A stretch of 64,000 nt of DNA from Berkiella sp964594635 (GTDB lineage: Bacteria > Pseudomonadota > Gammaproteobacteria > Berkiellales > Berkiellaceae). This document shows, piece by piece, positions 18,555 to 26,209 of the stretch. Within the stretch, counting starts at the first letter, position 1, and each line of letters opens with the position of its first letter. The notes beneath the pieces were generated by a model, which worked only from the letters and a program-made list of their open reading frames with translations, made no database searches and had not been told where the DNA came from. Location: assembly GCA_964594635.1 (NCBI GenBank), contig CAZQMV010000002.1:62001-126000 (forward strand). Reading direction: 5' to 3'. The translations under genes and the position numbers were made by a program.

Positions 18555-19170
18555 CGAGTTCTCTCAAACCACTTAAGTCGAGTTGATCGAAGTCGACATT
18601 CTTCCCTTTAAAAAATCGATACCTGTTTTGGGAATATTCTAAATAAGCGCAGTTATCATCGGTGCTTAATAAATCGATAGACACGCCTTGCATACCAGCA
18701 GAAAATTCCAGCGGCAGTTCACCCACGCAACCAACACATTCAAAATCTTTGATATCACTGATGGTGTAGGTTTCACCTGCTAAGGTTAGGGTATGACCGA
18801 CTCGATAATCTTTGGGATTTTCTAAAGCGCTTGTTAATGCTACTTCATAAGAGTAACTCAAAAACCCCATTGCTTCGGCAAGCCAGGCTTGATTCCCATT
18901 TTCTTCTAAAAGGTACCACTCATTCCAAAATCCATCTTGCCAGGCAACTTTGAGCTGACCAATCATTTCAAAAGGGTTTAATAAATATTTTCCCTGAGTA
19001 CCAATTTGAAAGGGTGACATATCTGGAGGTAACGCTGCCATTTTGCCGGTTTGTCGCCAGAGTTCACCGTCTCGTTTTAAGACAGACTGACAATAAGGAC
19101 AAATGCCCATTGCACTGAAGCGACTTTTAAACTGTAATTCCCCGCCACAGGCAGGACAAGCCACTGACAT
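18544..19170 (-). CDS. DUF4178 zinc-ribbon protein (small)
   Basis: 208 residues, soluble. A zinc ribbon (CPACGG ... CPYCQS) opens the protein, as in its larger neighbour. The DUF4178 core includes LNPFEMIGQLKVAWQDG, WNEWYLLEENGNQAWLAEA and VGHTLTLAGETYTISDI. It sits between the SPFH gene (1 nt away) and the larger DUF4178 gene (11 nt overlap), so the three are translationally coupled. The two DUF4178 proteins are diverged duplicates that differ by the membrane-anchored C-terminal part. Confidence 0.82.
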   Translation of the reverse strand: MSVACPACGGELQFKSRFSAMGICPYCQSVLKRDGELWRQTGKMAALPPDMSPFQIGTQGKYLLNPFEMIGQLKVAWQDGFWNEWYLLEENGNQAWLAEAMGFLSYSYEVALTSALENPKDYRVGHTLTLAGETYTISDIKDFECVGCVGELPLEFSAGMQGVSIDLLSTDDNCAYLEYSQNRYRFFKGKNVDFDQLDLSGLRELDGW

Positions 19171-19171
19171 T

Positions 19172-19927
19172 TTAAATGTCCTTTAATAATTGTTGTTTTT
19201 TTGCATCAAATTCAGCTTGGGTAATTAAACCCTTTTTGAGCATATCGTTCAGCTTTTCAATTTTTACCATGGCTTCCATGCTGTTTGCTTGGCCTTGCGG
19301 CGCTGAAATGCTTTGCACGATAAAGTCGACCAATTCAAGGCCAATCTCTTGAAAGTCGGCTTTGAGTTCATTTTTAATGGCTTCAGAGAATGCTTCGTGT
19401 TCACTTAACAAGTGTAAAATATTATTCTGATTCTTACTGATAAGGGCACTAAAATGTTCCAGAATCACAGCGCGCAATTGACCGGATAAATCATCAACGG
19501 TGAAGCGCGTAAATTTATTGGGCAAATGCTGCCACAAGCGCTTAGGATTCGCGAGCTTGTAAGAAAATGCACCGTGAGCCCGCAATGAACTCATGCCAAT
19601 CGAGGTATCGTTTACCAAGATAGGGCTTGGTGTGCCCCAGCGTTGATCGGAAAAAATCTTGGTTGAAAAATAATAGGCACGTATGGCAGGTTTTGTACGA
19701 AGTTTTTCTTCATCAATGACCCAATCTAGAGGGTAGGTGCCTTTTTCTATAATGGCCACCATTTTTTGATTCAATAACAAAACGGCCAGTTGCCCATCTT
19801 CGATCACAATGGGGGTTTGTGCACTCCAAGAATTTATTCCAGCGTTCCAACTAATAAGTGTGGGATCGTTTTCCTTACTTTGGATAGTCGTGGGCTTTAA
19901 AAAGGGTAGCCAGGTTTGTAATGACAT
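19172..19927 (-). CDS. SPFH-domain protein with SHOCT-like C-terminus
   Basis: 251 residues. The body is an SPFH/virion-core-type fold without a transmembrane anchor (the family that includes Bacillus YdjI), with ISWNAGINSWSAQTPIVIEDG at the start, a typical strand pattern, and an amphipathic helix rich in charged residues. The C-terminal 30 residues (KIEKLNDMLKKGLITQAEFD) are a SHOCT-type oligomerisation motif. SPFH proteins assemble as rings or scaffolds at membranes. It is the first gene of the seven-gene minus operon and faces the divergent TelA operon across 123 nt, which must hold both promoters. Confidence 0.85.
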   Translation of the reverse strand: MSLQTWLPFLKPTTIQSKENDPTLISWNAGINSWSAQTPIVIEDGQLAVLLLNQKMVAIIEKGTYPLDWVIDEEKLRTKPAIRAYYFSTKIFSDQRWGTPSPILVNDTSIGMSSLRAHGAFSYKLANPKRLWQHLPNKFTRFTVDDLSGQLRAVILEHFSALISKNQNNILHLLSEHEAFSEAIKNELKADFQEIGLELVDFIVQSISAPQGQANSMEAMVKIEKLNDMLKKGLITQAEFDAKKQQLLKDI

Positions 19928-20050
19928 AAAACCTATTCGAATAAAGTCTATTAACTTTTAAAGGAAATCATATAATATGATATTCATCATTTACGCGACA
20001 ACTTCTATTCACTTAAACATGAGTTATAAAGCTTAAGCTAGGGAAAATGC

Positions 20051-20632
20051 GTGATCATTGAGATTATAGTGACACTGGCTGCAACGGCTGTTGTGGGAGC
20101 TGTCGTTTATGCTTACGCAAAACGTCGACTGGCGCTGCCGCAGAGACTTTCCATTGACGATGCAAGGGAATTACCCCTTTTGCGGTTAGCGCCGAAAATA
20201 TCCTGGTGTAAATTTCTGGAAAATGTGGACGAGATGGGAAGGCGTTTAGCGTCGCAATTCACCGTGGCGCGCGAGCTAAGCACGCTTAGCTTTACCGTAC
20301 TTAGTCAAAAATTTTCCAGCTCCGAATTAACGTATGGTCGTTATGAAAAAACCTTAATGGAATCGAATGCGGTGTTAGTCGATAATTTTTCGAAGATCAT
20401 CCCTTTACTAGAAGCAGTCGATACCTTAGCGGATACACAAGCGAGCAATAAACAAGCCTTGGTTCTGCGCATACAAAACTTACTTTCATTGAATCAGGAT
20501 TTACTCGATAAATTAAATGAGTTAATGACTAATTTGTCAGGTATTAAAAATCTATCAGGTCCTGATCAAAAAACAGCAGACTTCTTACTAGACAATTTAA
20601 AAACAATGACCGAGCGTGCAAAACTCTATTAA
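20051..20632 (+). CDS. Membrane-anchored helical protein upstream of TelA
   Basis: 193 residues. It starts with GTG; AGGG lies 7 nt upstream. The first 20 residues form a transmembrane anchor (IEIIVTLAATAVVGAVVYAY), then a basic patch (KRRLALPQR) and a long helical region. TelA-family genes are often paired with a small helical partner (XpaC-type in Bacillus), and this gene may play that part, but I see no motif that proves it. It is 9 nt from telA and divergent from the SPFH operon. Confidence 0.72.
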   Translation: MIIEIIVTLAATAVVGAVVYAYAKRRLALPQRLSIDDARELPLLRLAPKISWCKFLENVDEMGRRLASQFTVARELSTLSFTVLSQKFSSSELTYGRYEKTLMESNAVLVDNFSKIIPLLEAVDTLADTQASNKQALVLRIQNLLSLNQDLLDKLNELMTNLSGIKNLSGPDQKTADFLLDNLKTMTERAKLY

Positions 20633-20641
20633 GGTGAGGCT

Positions 20642-21802
20642 ATGGAAAATCAAGACGATTCAACGCAACTACAAGCAGTCTCTACCCAAGAAGTGAAGCA
20701 AGAGCTGTTGTTAAAAGAAACGGTGCCAGTCTCGGAAAAACAACAAATTGTGTTAAGTGCTGATGATTTTGTTCATGCTTTATTGGCTAATGATTTAAGC
20801 AAAATAGAAAGCCAGCAATTATCCATCAATAAAGTGGAAACGATTGGCACAGAGCTTCAGCAAAAATCGGCTCAGCAAATGGGCATGTTAAAACAACCCA
20901 TTGCAACCTTATCGCGTCGTGCTGAAGATGGAGGCGAAGTCGCTAATGCATTGATCGATTTGAAAATGACGGTGGAGTCGCTGGATCCTGAAAAAGTGAA
21001 TTTTTCACCGGGTTGGTTTTCACGGATGCTCGGTTACATTCCTGGTGTGGGTTCTTCTATTAAACGCTACTTAACCAAATTTGAAAGTGCACAAACGGTA
21101 ATCGATGCCATTGTGCATTCCCTTGAATCGGGACGTGATCAATTATTGCGCGATAACATCACCTTAGCGGAAGATCAAAAGCAATTATGGAACACCGGTG
21201 CTGAATTAGAAAAGACCATGGTGTTTGCGACCAATGTCGATCAAAAACTAGAACAGCAAGCAAATGCATTAAAAAGCAGCGATCCCAATCAAGTGAAAGT
21301 GATTGAAGAATATATGTTATTCCCTGTTCGCCAACGCGTCATTGATTTACAGCAGCAATTAGCAGTGACGCAGCAATCGGTCATTGCAACTGAACTGATT
21401 ATTCGCAATAACAAAGAATTGGTACGTGGGGTGAATCGTGCCTTAAACGTCACGATTACGGCACTTCGAAATGCCACCACGATTGCGCTAGCGCTGGCGA
21501 ATCAAGAACAGGTGTTACAAAAGATCGATAAGATCAATGAAACCACGGCTAAGTTAATTGCTGACAGTGCGCGGCGTTTAAAAACCCAAGGCACGCAAAT
21601 TCACAAAGGGGCAGCCTCAGCGCAAATCGACGTAGGAGCATTGAAATCGGCATTAACTGATCTGAAGAGTGCGATTGATGATATCAGCACCTTCCGTCAA
21701 AAAGCCTTACCGGAAATGGCCAATGTGATTAAAGATCTCGATCATTTAATCGAAGAAACCAAAGAGCCATTAAAGCGGATTGAGCGAGAAGAGCGGAAAT
21801 AA
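20642..21802 (+). CDS. telA: TelA-family toxic-anion-resistance protein
   Basis: 386 residues, soluble and almost wholly helical. The family hallmarks are visible: an N-terminal acidic region, then WFSRMLGYIPGVGSSIKRYL at about residue 125, long coiled helices, EEYMLFPVRQRVIDLQQQLA, and NNKELVRGVNRALNVTITAL. TelA proteins are tied by genetics to tellurite and envelope-stress tolerance, and by context to SPFH, DUF350 and Ter-type genes; the biochemical activity is not settled. Here it ends the plus-strand arm of the divergent locus. Confidence 0.88.
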   Translation: MENQDDSTQLQAVSTQEVKQELLLKETVPVSEKQQIVLSADDFVHALLANDLSKIESQQLSINKVETIGTELQQKSAQQMGMLKQPIATLSRRAEDGGEVANALIDLKMTVESLDPEKVNFSPGWFSRMLGYIPGVGSSIKRYLTKFESAQTVIDAIVHSLESGRDQLLRDNITLAEDQKQLWNTGAELEKTMVFATNVDQKLEQQANALKSSDPNQVKVIEEYMLFPVRQRVIDLQQQLAVTQQSVIATELIIRNNKELVRGVNRALNVTITALRNATTIALALANQEQVLQKIDKINETTAKLIADSARRLKTQGTQIHKGAASAQIDVGALKSALTDLKSAIDDISTFRQKALPEMANVIKDLDHLIEETKEPLKRIEREERK

Positions 21803-21811
21803 TTTTTTGGA

Positions 21812-21835
21812 ATGGCATCCTGTTAAGGATGCCAT
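21812..21835. terminator. Inverted repeat between telA and the convergent gene
   Basis: Perfect 9-base arms (ATGGCATCC and GGATGCCAT) around a 6-base loop, 9 nt past the telA stop. There is no T-run after the plus-strand arm, so it is a weak candidate that may serve both convergent genes. Confidence 0.45.
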
Positions 21836-21849
21836 GAGAGAAAATTTAT

Positions 21850-22488
21850 TTAGGGATTAATACGAGCAAGGTGATTGTTCATCTGAGAGGTTTCTCCAAC
21901 AACTGCTTTAATACCATCCACTAATTGAGTTTGATTAGTACCCATTTGTTGTAATAGGGCTGTGTGATTTCCAACGAGTATTTTATGATTAGCGCGTGCC
22001 AAATGAGCATTTGTTTCTAACGTACCTGTTACGGTCTCAAATCTTCTGAGTAAAGCCTCTCGCAAGTTTTGGATTGCGGTTAAGTTTGTCTCATGATGCC
22101 TTTGTTCACGATTAATTGCTTCTACCATACCTCTTTCCAAATGACTCATTCTTTGATCAAGATCTGCAACTTCATGCGGCTTTTTACGTCCTAAGCCAAT
22201 ACGCACACTGGCATTCGCTAAGAAGTTATCAAAATTGGCATTGAACTGACCTAGTCCGATCCCAAACCCTTTTCTTTTATAAGCCACATAAGTGGCCACG
22301 CCGACAGCAACAGTGGCTGCGGCGGTGAGAGGATGTTTCATAACCATGTTAACTGCAGCATTGCCAGCTACTTTCAAGTTATCGGTGCTGCTGACTGTTT
22401 CCCAAACGGGTTTAACAATGGATTTTAAAGTTGCTTCAGTCACGGTATACCAGGCTTCTTTTCCGCCAAATCCCCATAATGTCATCAT
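21850..22488 (-). CDS. Hypothetical membrane/coiled-coil protein
   Basis: 212 residues. A hydrophobic segment at about residues 53-72 (PLTAAATVAVGVATYVAYKR) could cross a membrane. The C-terminal half (residues 108-210) is a long helix with heptad character (LDQRMSHLERGMVEAINREQ) and many Asn, Gln and His residues. No known family. The gene is isolated: it is convergent with telA and has an array of short repeats upstream. AGGAG precedes the ATG (AAAGGAGTTC). It could be a secreted protein that inserts into host membranes, but nothing proves it. Confidence 0.65.
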   Translation of the reverse strand: MMTLWGFGGKEAWYTVTEATLKSIVKPVWETVSSTDNLKVAGNAAVNMVMKHPLTAAATVAVGVATYVAYKRKGFGIGLGQFNANFDNFLANASVRIGLGRKKPHEVADLDQRMSHLERGMVEAINREQRHHETNLTAIQNLREALLRRFETVTGTLETNAHLARANHKILVGNHTALLQQMGTNQTQLVDGIKAVVGETSQMNNHLARINP

Positions 22489-22542
22489 GAACTCCTTTTA
22501 ATAGTTAACAAAAAATGCTTCCGCTTTTTAACACACCCTGCC

Positions 22543-22715
22543 CCCCAAATAAAGGACACCCAAAAAAACACTTGGGAAAATAAAGGACACCCAAGAAAAT
22601 AAAGGACACCCAAAAAAACGCTTGGGGGGAAATAAAGAAAAACCTGACAAAGAGCTCGGTTACTAAAAAGGACAGCCACTTAAAAAAACGCTTAAAAAAA
22701 TGGATGTCCTATTTA
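22543..22715. repeat. REP-like repeat cluster (GGACACCCAA type)
   Basis: Three copies of AAATAAAGGACACCCAA lie within about 75 nt, two of them followed after a short A-rich spacer by TTGGG, which can pair with CCCAA. Further on, AGGACAGCCA (22669-22678) and TGGATGTCCT (22701-22710) form an inverted pair. The same core recurs at 29752-29815, 30145, 31602-31636 and 39196. It matches the idea of REP elements mobilised by the RAYT protein at 30225-31217. It overlaps the last codon of zur. Confidence 0.75.
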
Positions 22716-23153
22716 GGCGGCGCAGCTTTGGCAGATCCCAAAGATCTCTATCGATTTAGTTGAAAAACAAAAGGAGGTTTCTTTTAGGACGGAATCAATG
22801 GATGCCTTCAATGATGGCATGGCAATCTCTTCAGAGTGATGACATTTTTCACAGACGACCAACTGAGCGTGATGCTCGTGCTCGGGCATATTGCAAGCTG
22901 CATAAGCCTGACAACTGTTTAAGCGATGAACTAAGTGATGATTTTCTAGAAAACTTAAGATGCGATATACCGACATTGCTTCCATTTTTGGATGCTGTTC
23001 ACGCATCAGTCGCAATAGATCGTAAGCAGTGAGTGGCTTCTGTTGCTCGTATAATTTACAAAGCAACTCTTTACGTAAGGGTGTTAATTTTACCTTTTGC
23101 CTTTCGCAGAGCACTTGTGCAATGTTTAAACGTTGTTGGATTTGATTCGTCAC
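22713..23153 (-). CDS. zur: Zinc uptake regulator Zur (Fur family)
   Basis: 146 residues; zinc-sensing repressor. It starts with GTG, with AAGGAG 6 nt upstream overlapping the znuB stop. The winged-helix DNA-binding half (KLTPLRKELLCKLYEQQKPL, MSVYRILSFLENHHLVHR) is followed by the dimerisation half with the structural zinc site (CEKCHH and CQSC) and the His-rich segment MPEHEHHAQLVVC. Fur, Zur and PerR cannot be told apart with certainty from sequence alone, but its place at the end of a zinc-transport operon behind a Zur-box-like operator makes Zur by far the best call. It probably represses its own operon. Confidence 0.92.
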   Translation of the reverse strand: MTNQIQQRLNIAQVLCERQKVKLTPLRKELLCKLYEQQKPLTAYDLLRLMREQHPKMEAMSVYRILSFLENHHLVHRLNSCQAYAACNMPEHEHHAQLVVCEKCHHSEEIAMPSLKASIDSVLKETSFCFSTKSIEIFGICQSCAA

Positions 23154-23154
23154 T

Positions 23155-23910
23155 TTACACTCCTTGCCAACGACGTTTAGCCACGTGTAATGAAAGAAAA
23201 CCGACTGTGCCCACTGCCATACAAAGTATGATCATCGGGCTAGCAGGGGCATCCCATTGCTGGGAAAGGATGATGCCTAATGTATAAGCTAGAAGGCATA
23301 ATCCATAGCCTATTTTAAGTTTTTGAGATGTCGATTTTAGATTGGCAGTGGCAAGTGCTGGCATAATCAGCGTCGCAAAAACGAGATAGATCCCAACGAG
23401 CTGTACAGTAGCGGTGATGCTAATGGCAAATAACAAATAAAAGTTCTTACGACTGAACAACAATAACACAGCCGCTAAAGCATAGTAGAGTACTGTGGTA
23501 GTAAGCTCTGCTTTGGTCACCCACAAGATCTGCCCCATGAGAATGTCGCGCAAATGTTCTGCTGCATGTGCACTTGCCGATAAAACCCATAACCCAATAC
23601 TGGCTGTGATCACAAAGCTGCAGCCGATCCAGGCTTCAAGGTGGCTATTTTGCTTTTTTTCTAATAGTTGCAGAATCAGTGCCATGATCACCGCACTTAC
23701 AAGCGCAATAAGTTGCAAAGCAATGCCATGGGTATTTAATTCTAGCCCGTAAGCAATAATGACTCCAAGACCTGCCGCTTGCGCGATGGCGAGATCTAGA
23801 AAGATCACACCTTGCTGTAATACGCGCTGTCCAAGCGGTACATGGGTTAGCATAACTAAAAGCCCGGCTAACCATGCTGGTAGCCATAAAATAAGATTAT
23901 CCGTGAGCAT
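23155..23910 (-). CDS. znuB: Zinc ABC transporter permease ZnuB
   Basis: 251 residues with about seven to eight transmembrane helices typical of ABC-3 family metal permeases (WLPAWLAGLLVMLTHVPLGQ at the start; DLAIAQAAGLGVIIAYGLEL is the conserved cytoplasmic coupling region). It imports Zn2+ (possibly Mn2+) with ZnuA and an ATPase. It overlaps znuA by 14 nt and is 1 nt from zur. The partner ATPase gene znuC is not in this operon. Confidence 0.9.
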   Translation of the reverse strand: MLTDNLILWLPAWLAGLLVMLTHVPLGQRVLQQGVIFLDLAIAQAAGLGVIIAYGLELNTHGIALQLIALVSAVIMALILQLLEKKQNSHLEAWIGCSFVITASIGLWVLSASAHAAEHLRDILMGQILWVTKAELTTTVLYYALAAVLLLFSRKNFYLLFAISITATVQLVGIYLVFATLIMPALATANLKSTSQKLKIGYGLCLLAYTLGIILSQQWDAPASPMIILCMAVGTVGFLSLHVAKRRWQGV

Positions 23911-24820
23911 GGGCTGTGTTGATCATCTCAAGTTGTGCCAAGGTAACGTCAAATAAAGCCTTAAGATCGGTGGCATCTTTTGAGCCGCCCACTGTAAAGG
24001 GCAATACAACTACTGGAATATCCGCTTTTTGACTTAACCATTTTGCCGCATTTTGTGATTCAAAGGGCGAACAAATAATGGCTTTGATATTTTGATTGTT
24101 CACTTGTGCATAAACATTCCCCAAATGTGAAGCGCTAGGGGGAATGCCAGGTTTGGGTTCGAGGGTAGAAATTTGTTTTAACCCCAGCCAATCGTTTAAA
24201 TAAACCCAACTATGGTGATGAACAACAATAGGCATGGCTGCTAACGTTTTTGCTTTTTGCTCCCATTTGACTAAAGCGGCTTCCCAATCTTTTTTAAAGT
24301 ATTGATAATTGGTTTCATAGCTTTTCGCGTGAGTAGGATCAAGTTGCTTTAAGCGTTCCGATAATGCCTTAGCAATCGGCAGATAATTACGTGGATCGAG
24401 TTGGATATGGGGATTGCCATCGGCGTGAACATCACCATGGATCCTGTCCAGTTTTGCGGGAACATCCAGTAACTTCACATAATCCGCGGCCATAAAATAA
24501 CCCAGCTGGCCTTGTAATATTTTGGGGTTATTAGCTTTTTGTTGGATCATTGGCAACCAGCCGTCTTCTAAATCAGCGCCCGTGCACACCATTAAATCGG
24601 CGGTTCGTGCTTTTGCGGTGAGGCTGGGTCGTGCTTCAATTTGATGAGGATCTTGCAAAGCCGTTGTCGCTTGCGTGACTTTCACATGTTCGCCGCCCAG
24701 TGTATTCACTAAAGCTGCCCATTCAGGTTCACAAGCAAACACGTTTATTTGAGCAAAAGCGGGAAGACTAATGCCAAGCCCGCAAAGCATGAAGATAATT
24801 TTTCTAGAAATCATGGGCAC
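23897..24820 (-). CDS. znuA: Zinc-binding periplasmic protein ZnuA
   Basis: About 307 residues with a Sec signal peptide (RKIIFMLCGLGISLPAFA). It is a cluster A-I metal-binding protein: DPHQIEARPS (first His ligand region), HIQLDPRNY, HHHSWVYL and a C-terminal Asp region SKDATDLKALFD. The long His/Asp loop of many ZnuA proteins is short here (DVHADGNPHIQ). The start is GTG at 24820 (GGAG 6 nt upstream) or ATG six bases on; it overlaps the end of the outer-membrane gene. It captures zinc in the periplasm for ZnuB. Confidence 0.9.
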   Translation of the reverse strand: MPMISRKIIFMLCGLGISLPAFAQINVFACEPEWAALVNTLGGEHVKVTQATTALQDPHQIEARPSLTAKARTADLMVCTGADLEDGWLPMIQQKANNPKILQGQLGYFMAADYVKLLDVPAKLDRIHGDVHADGNPHIQLDPRNYLPIAKALSERLKQLDPTHAKSYETNYQYFKKDWEAALVKWEQKAKTLAAMPIVVHHHSWVYLNDWLGLKQISTLEPKPGIPPSASHLGNVYAQVNNQNIKAIICSPFESQNAAKWLSQKADIPVVVLPFTVGGSKDATDLKALFDVTLAQLEMINTAHAHG

Positions 24821-26060
24821 CGTGCGCTCCTAAATTGACAATAAACTGCAACATATACTGTTTATTGAGGGTGGGCAGTGAATGATCTTGATTATGTTGA
24901 AAACGAATACGACTAAATTCACTCGGGCTAAAATCAATCATGGCCGTGGTTTGATGGGGGTAATAACTACTGGGTAACAATAATGTTTCGGTTAATACTT
25001 CGACATCGCTACCTTCATTACTGCTCCATAGTCTGTCATAGCGTAAACCCACACGCCAGCGTGGCATAAATTTATAAACGGCTTGAGCATAAAAGCCATT
25101 TTGATTGCTCTTGAGGCTGCTGGCTTCGTCGGCATCTAAAGCGACTTCACCATTCTCATTGCGGTGGTAAATTTCACCCTGCAACGTGAGCTGTTGGTGA
25201 CAAGCATTGCCATTGGGTGCCCACTTCCAGATAGCATCCATACCGATGGTGTTACTTTTTCCAGAAAAGGTAAAATCGCCATGTTCATGACCATGTTCAT
25301 GATCGTCATGGTGATGGTGAAGATTATGACCTCCTTGCAATAACGCTTCTCGATTGGTTGGGCCGGTATGTAAGTATGAAATTCCCCATAACCAGCTCAT
25401 GGTTTGGCCAAAATCGTCTCCAATGTGAGTAAAGACGCTAAGTGATCCTAAATGATTGCCACCACCTGCAGCAGGGAAATTTTGTCCTGGAAAAGCTTCA
25501 GCACCTAATTGCCAATAGACGGGTGTTGGAGCAACCCATTCGACTTGTACGCCATCATCGTAATATTGGTTGTTAAAGAAAGCGCGATAAATTAAAGGGG
25601 CATCGACAAAATCCCATTGATGCTTGTGATGATGATTTAAGTAGCCAAGATCAGAGTAAAATCGTCCTGCTTTGACTGCAAATCCATAAGGAAGTGTTTG
25701 AGTACGAATGTAAGCTTCTTCTAAATCGATTTCGATGTCATGATCGTGTTGGTGAAAAGCGAGCGTCATATTGCCGTAAAAATAGGGATCGATACTCGAT
25801 TGTATGTTCAGCTCTGCTTCATTAATGGCAAAGCCAGGGGAGGCAATAGTTGCTTCGTTACCACGTTGAAAACCTGGCAAATAATAATTGTTAGGATCAA
25901 AGCTTGACCAAGTGAACCCGCCATTTAACACAAGCGATAACTGTGGATTAAAACTATGCTTTTCCTGCGAAGACGCTTCGGCCATGACTGCTGCTGGTGA
26001 AGAAAGTGACGCTAAAAAGAATAATGAAAGATATTTGAATTTATTTAACTGACCGCACAC
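24804..26060 (-). CDS. Zinc-regulated outer-membrane barrel protein with His-rich loop
   Basis: 418 residues, GTG start, signal peptide KYLSLFFLASLSSPAAVMAE. The mature chain has the strand pattern of a large outer-membrane barrel: AFAINEAELNIQSSIDPYFY-type strands near the start, VKAGRFYSDLGYLNHHHKHQ, and a last strand MLQFIVNLGAHGAHDF. A His/Asp/Glu cluster (HHHHDDHEHGHEHGD) at about residues 247-262 and other His pairs suggest metal binding at the surface. It is the first gene of the Zur-controlled operon, so a role in passing zinc through the outer membrane is a strong inference. The family is often annotated as a zinc-regulated TonB-independent outer-membrane protein. Confidence 0.85.
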   Translation of the reverse strand: MCGQLNKFKYLSLFFLASLSSPAAVMAEASSQEKHSFNPQLSLVLNGGFTWSSFDPNNYYLPGFQRGNEATIASPGFAINEAELNIQSSIDPYFYGNMTLAFHQHDHDIEIDLEEAYIRTQTLPYGFAVKAGRFYSDLGYLNHHHKHQWDFVDAPLIYRAFFNNQYYDDGVQVEWVAPTPVYWQLGAEAFPGQNFPAAGGGNHLGSLSVFTHIGDDFGQTMSWLWGISYLHTGPTNREALLQGGHNLHHHHDDHEHGHEHGDFTFSGKSNTIGMDAIWKWAPNGNACHQQLTLQGEIYHRNENGEVALDADEASSLKSNQNGFYAQAVYKFMPRWRVGLRYDRLWSSNEGSDVEVLTETLLLPSSYYPHQTTAMIDFSPSEFSRIRFQHNQDHSLPTLNKQYMLQFIVNLGAHGAHDF

Positions 26061-26097
26061 GTAACACGACCCTATGTTTATCGTTCTAATGGGGAGG

Positions 26098-26118
26098 GTA
26101 TGTTACAACATAACATTC
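26098..26118 (-). promoter_or_regulatory. Zur box upstream of the zinc-uptake operon
   Basis: ATGTTA-N5-TAACAT, a perfect 6-base inverted repeat with AT-rich flanks, 38 nt upstream of the GTG of the first operon gene. It agrees closely with the gammaproteobacterial Zur operator (ATGTTATAATATAACAT type). No other site of this quality was noticed in the window. Confidence 0.85.
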
Positions 26119-26209
26119 AAAAATTAAATGGCTAAATGATCCAAAGAGGGTGAACTAGAAATACGGCGCTTATTTCAAAAAAGAAGCGCCGTATGTTAGT
26201 AGATTAATG

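Noticed and set aside
20051..21802. Phage shock (PspA) operon
   Set aside because: The long helical protein has TelA hallmarks rather than PspA ones; no PspF, PspB or PspC is present.
22485..22679. 64-residue frame across the repeat cluster on the minus strand
   Set aside because: It is a translation of the GGACACCCAA repeats, has no binding site, and overlaps REP-like DNA.
22543..22715. Possible CRISPR array
   Set aside because: Repeat copies are irregular in spacing and length, partly inverted, and there are no uniform spacers or cas genes.
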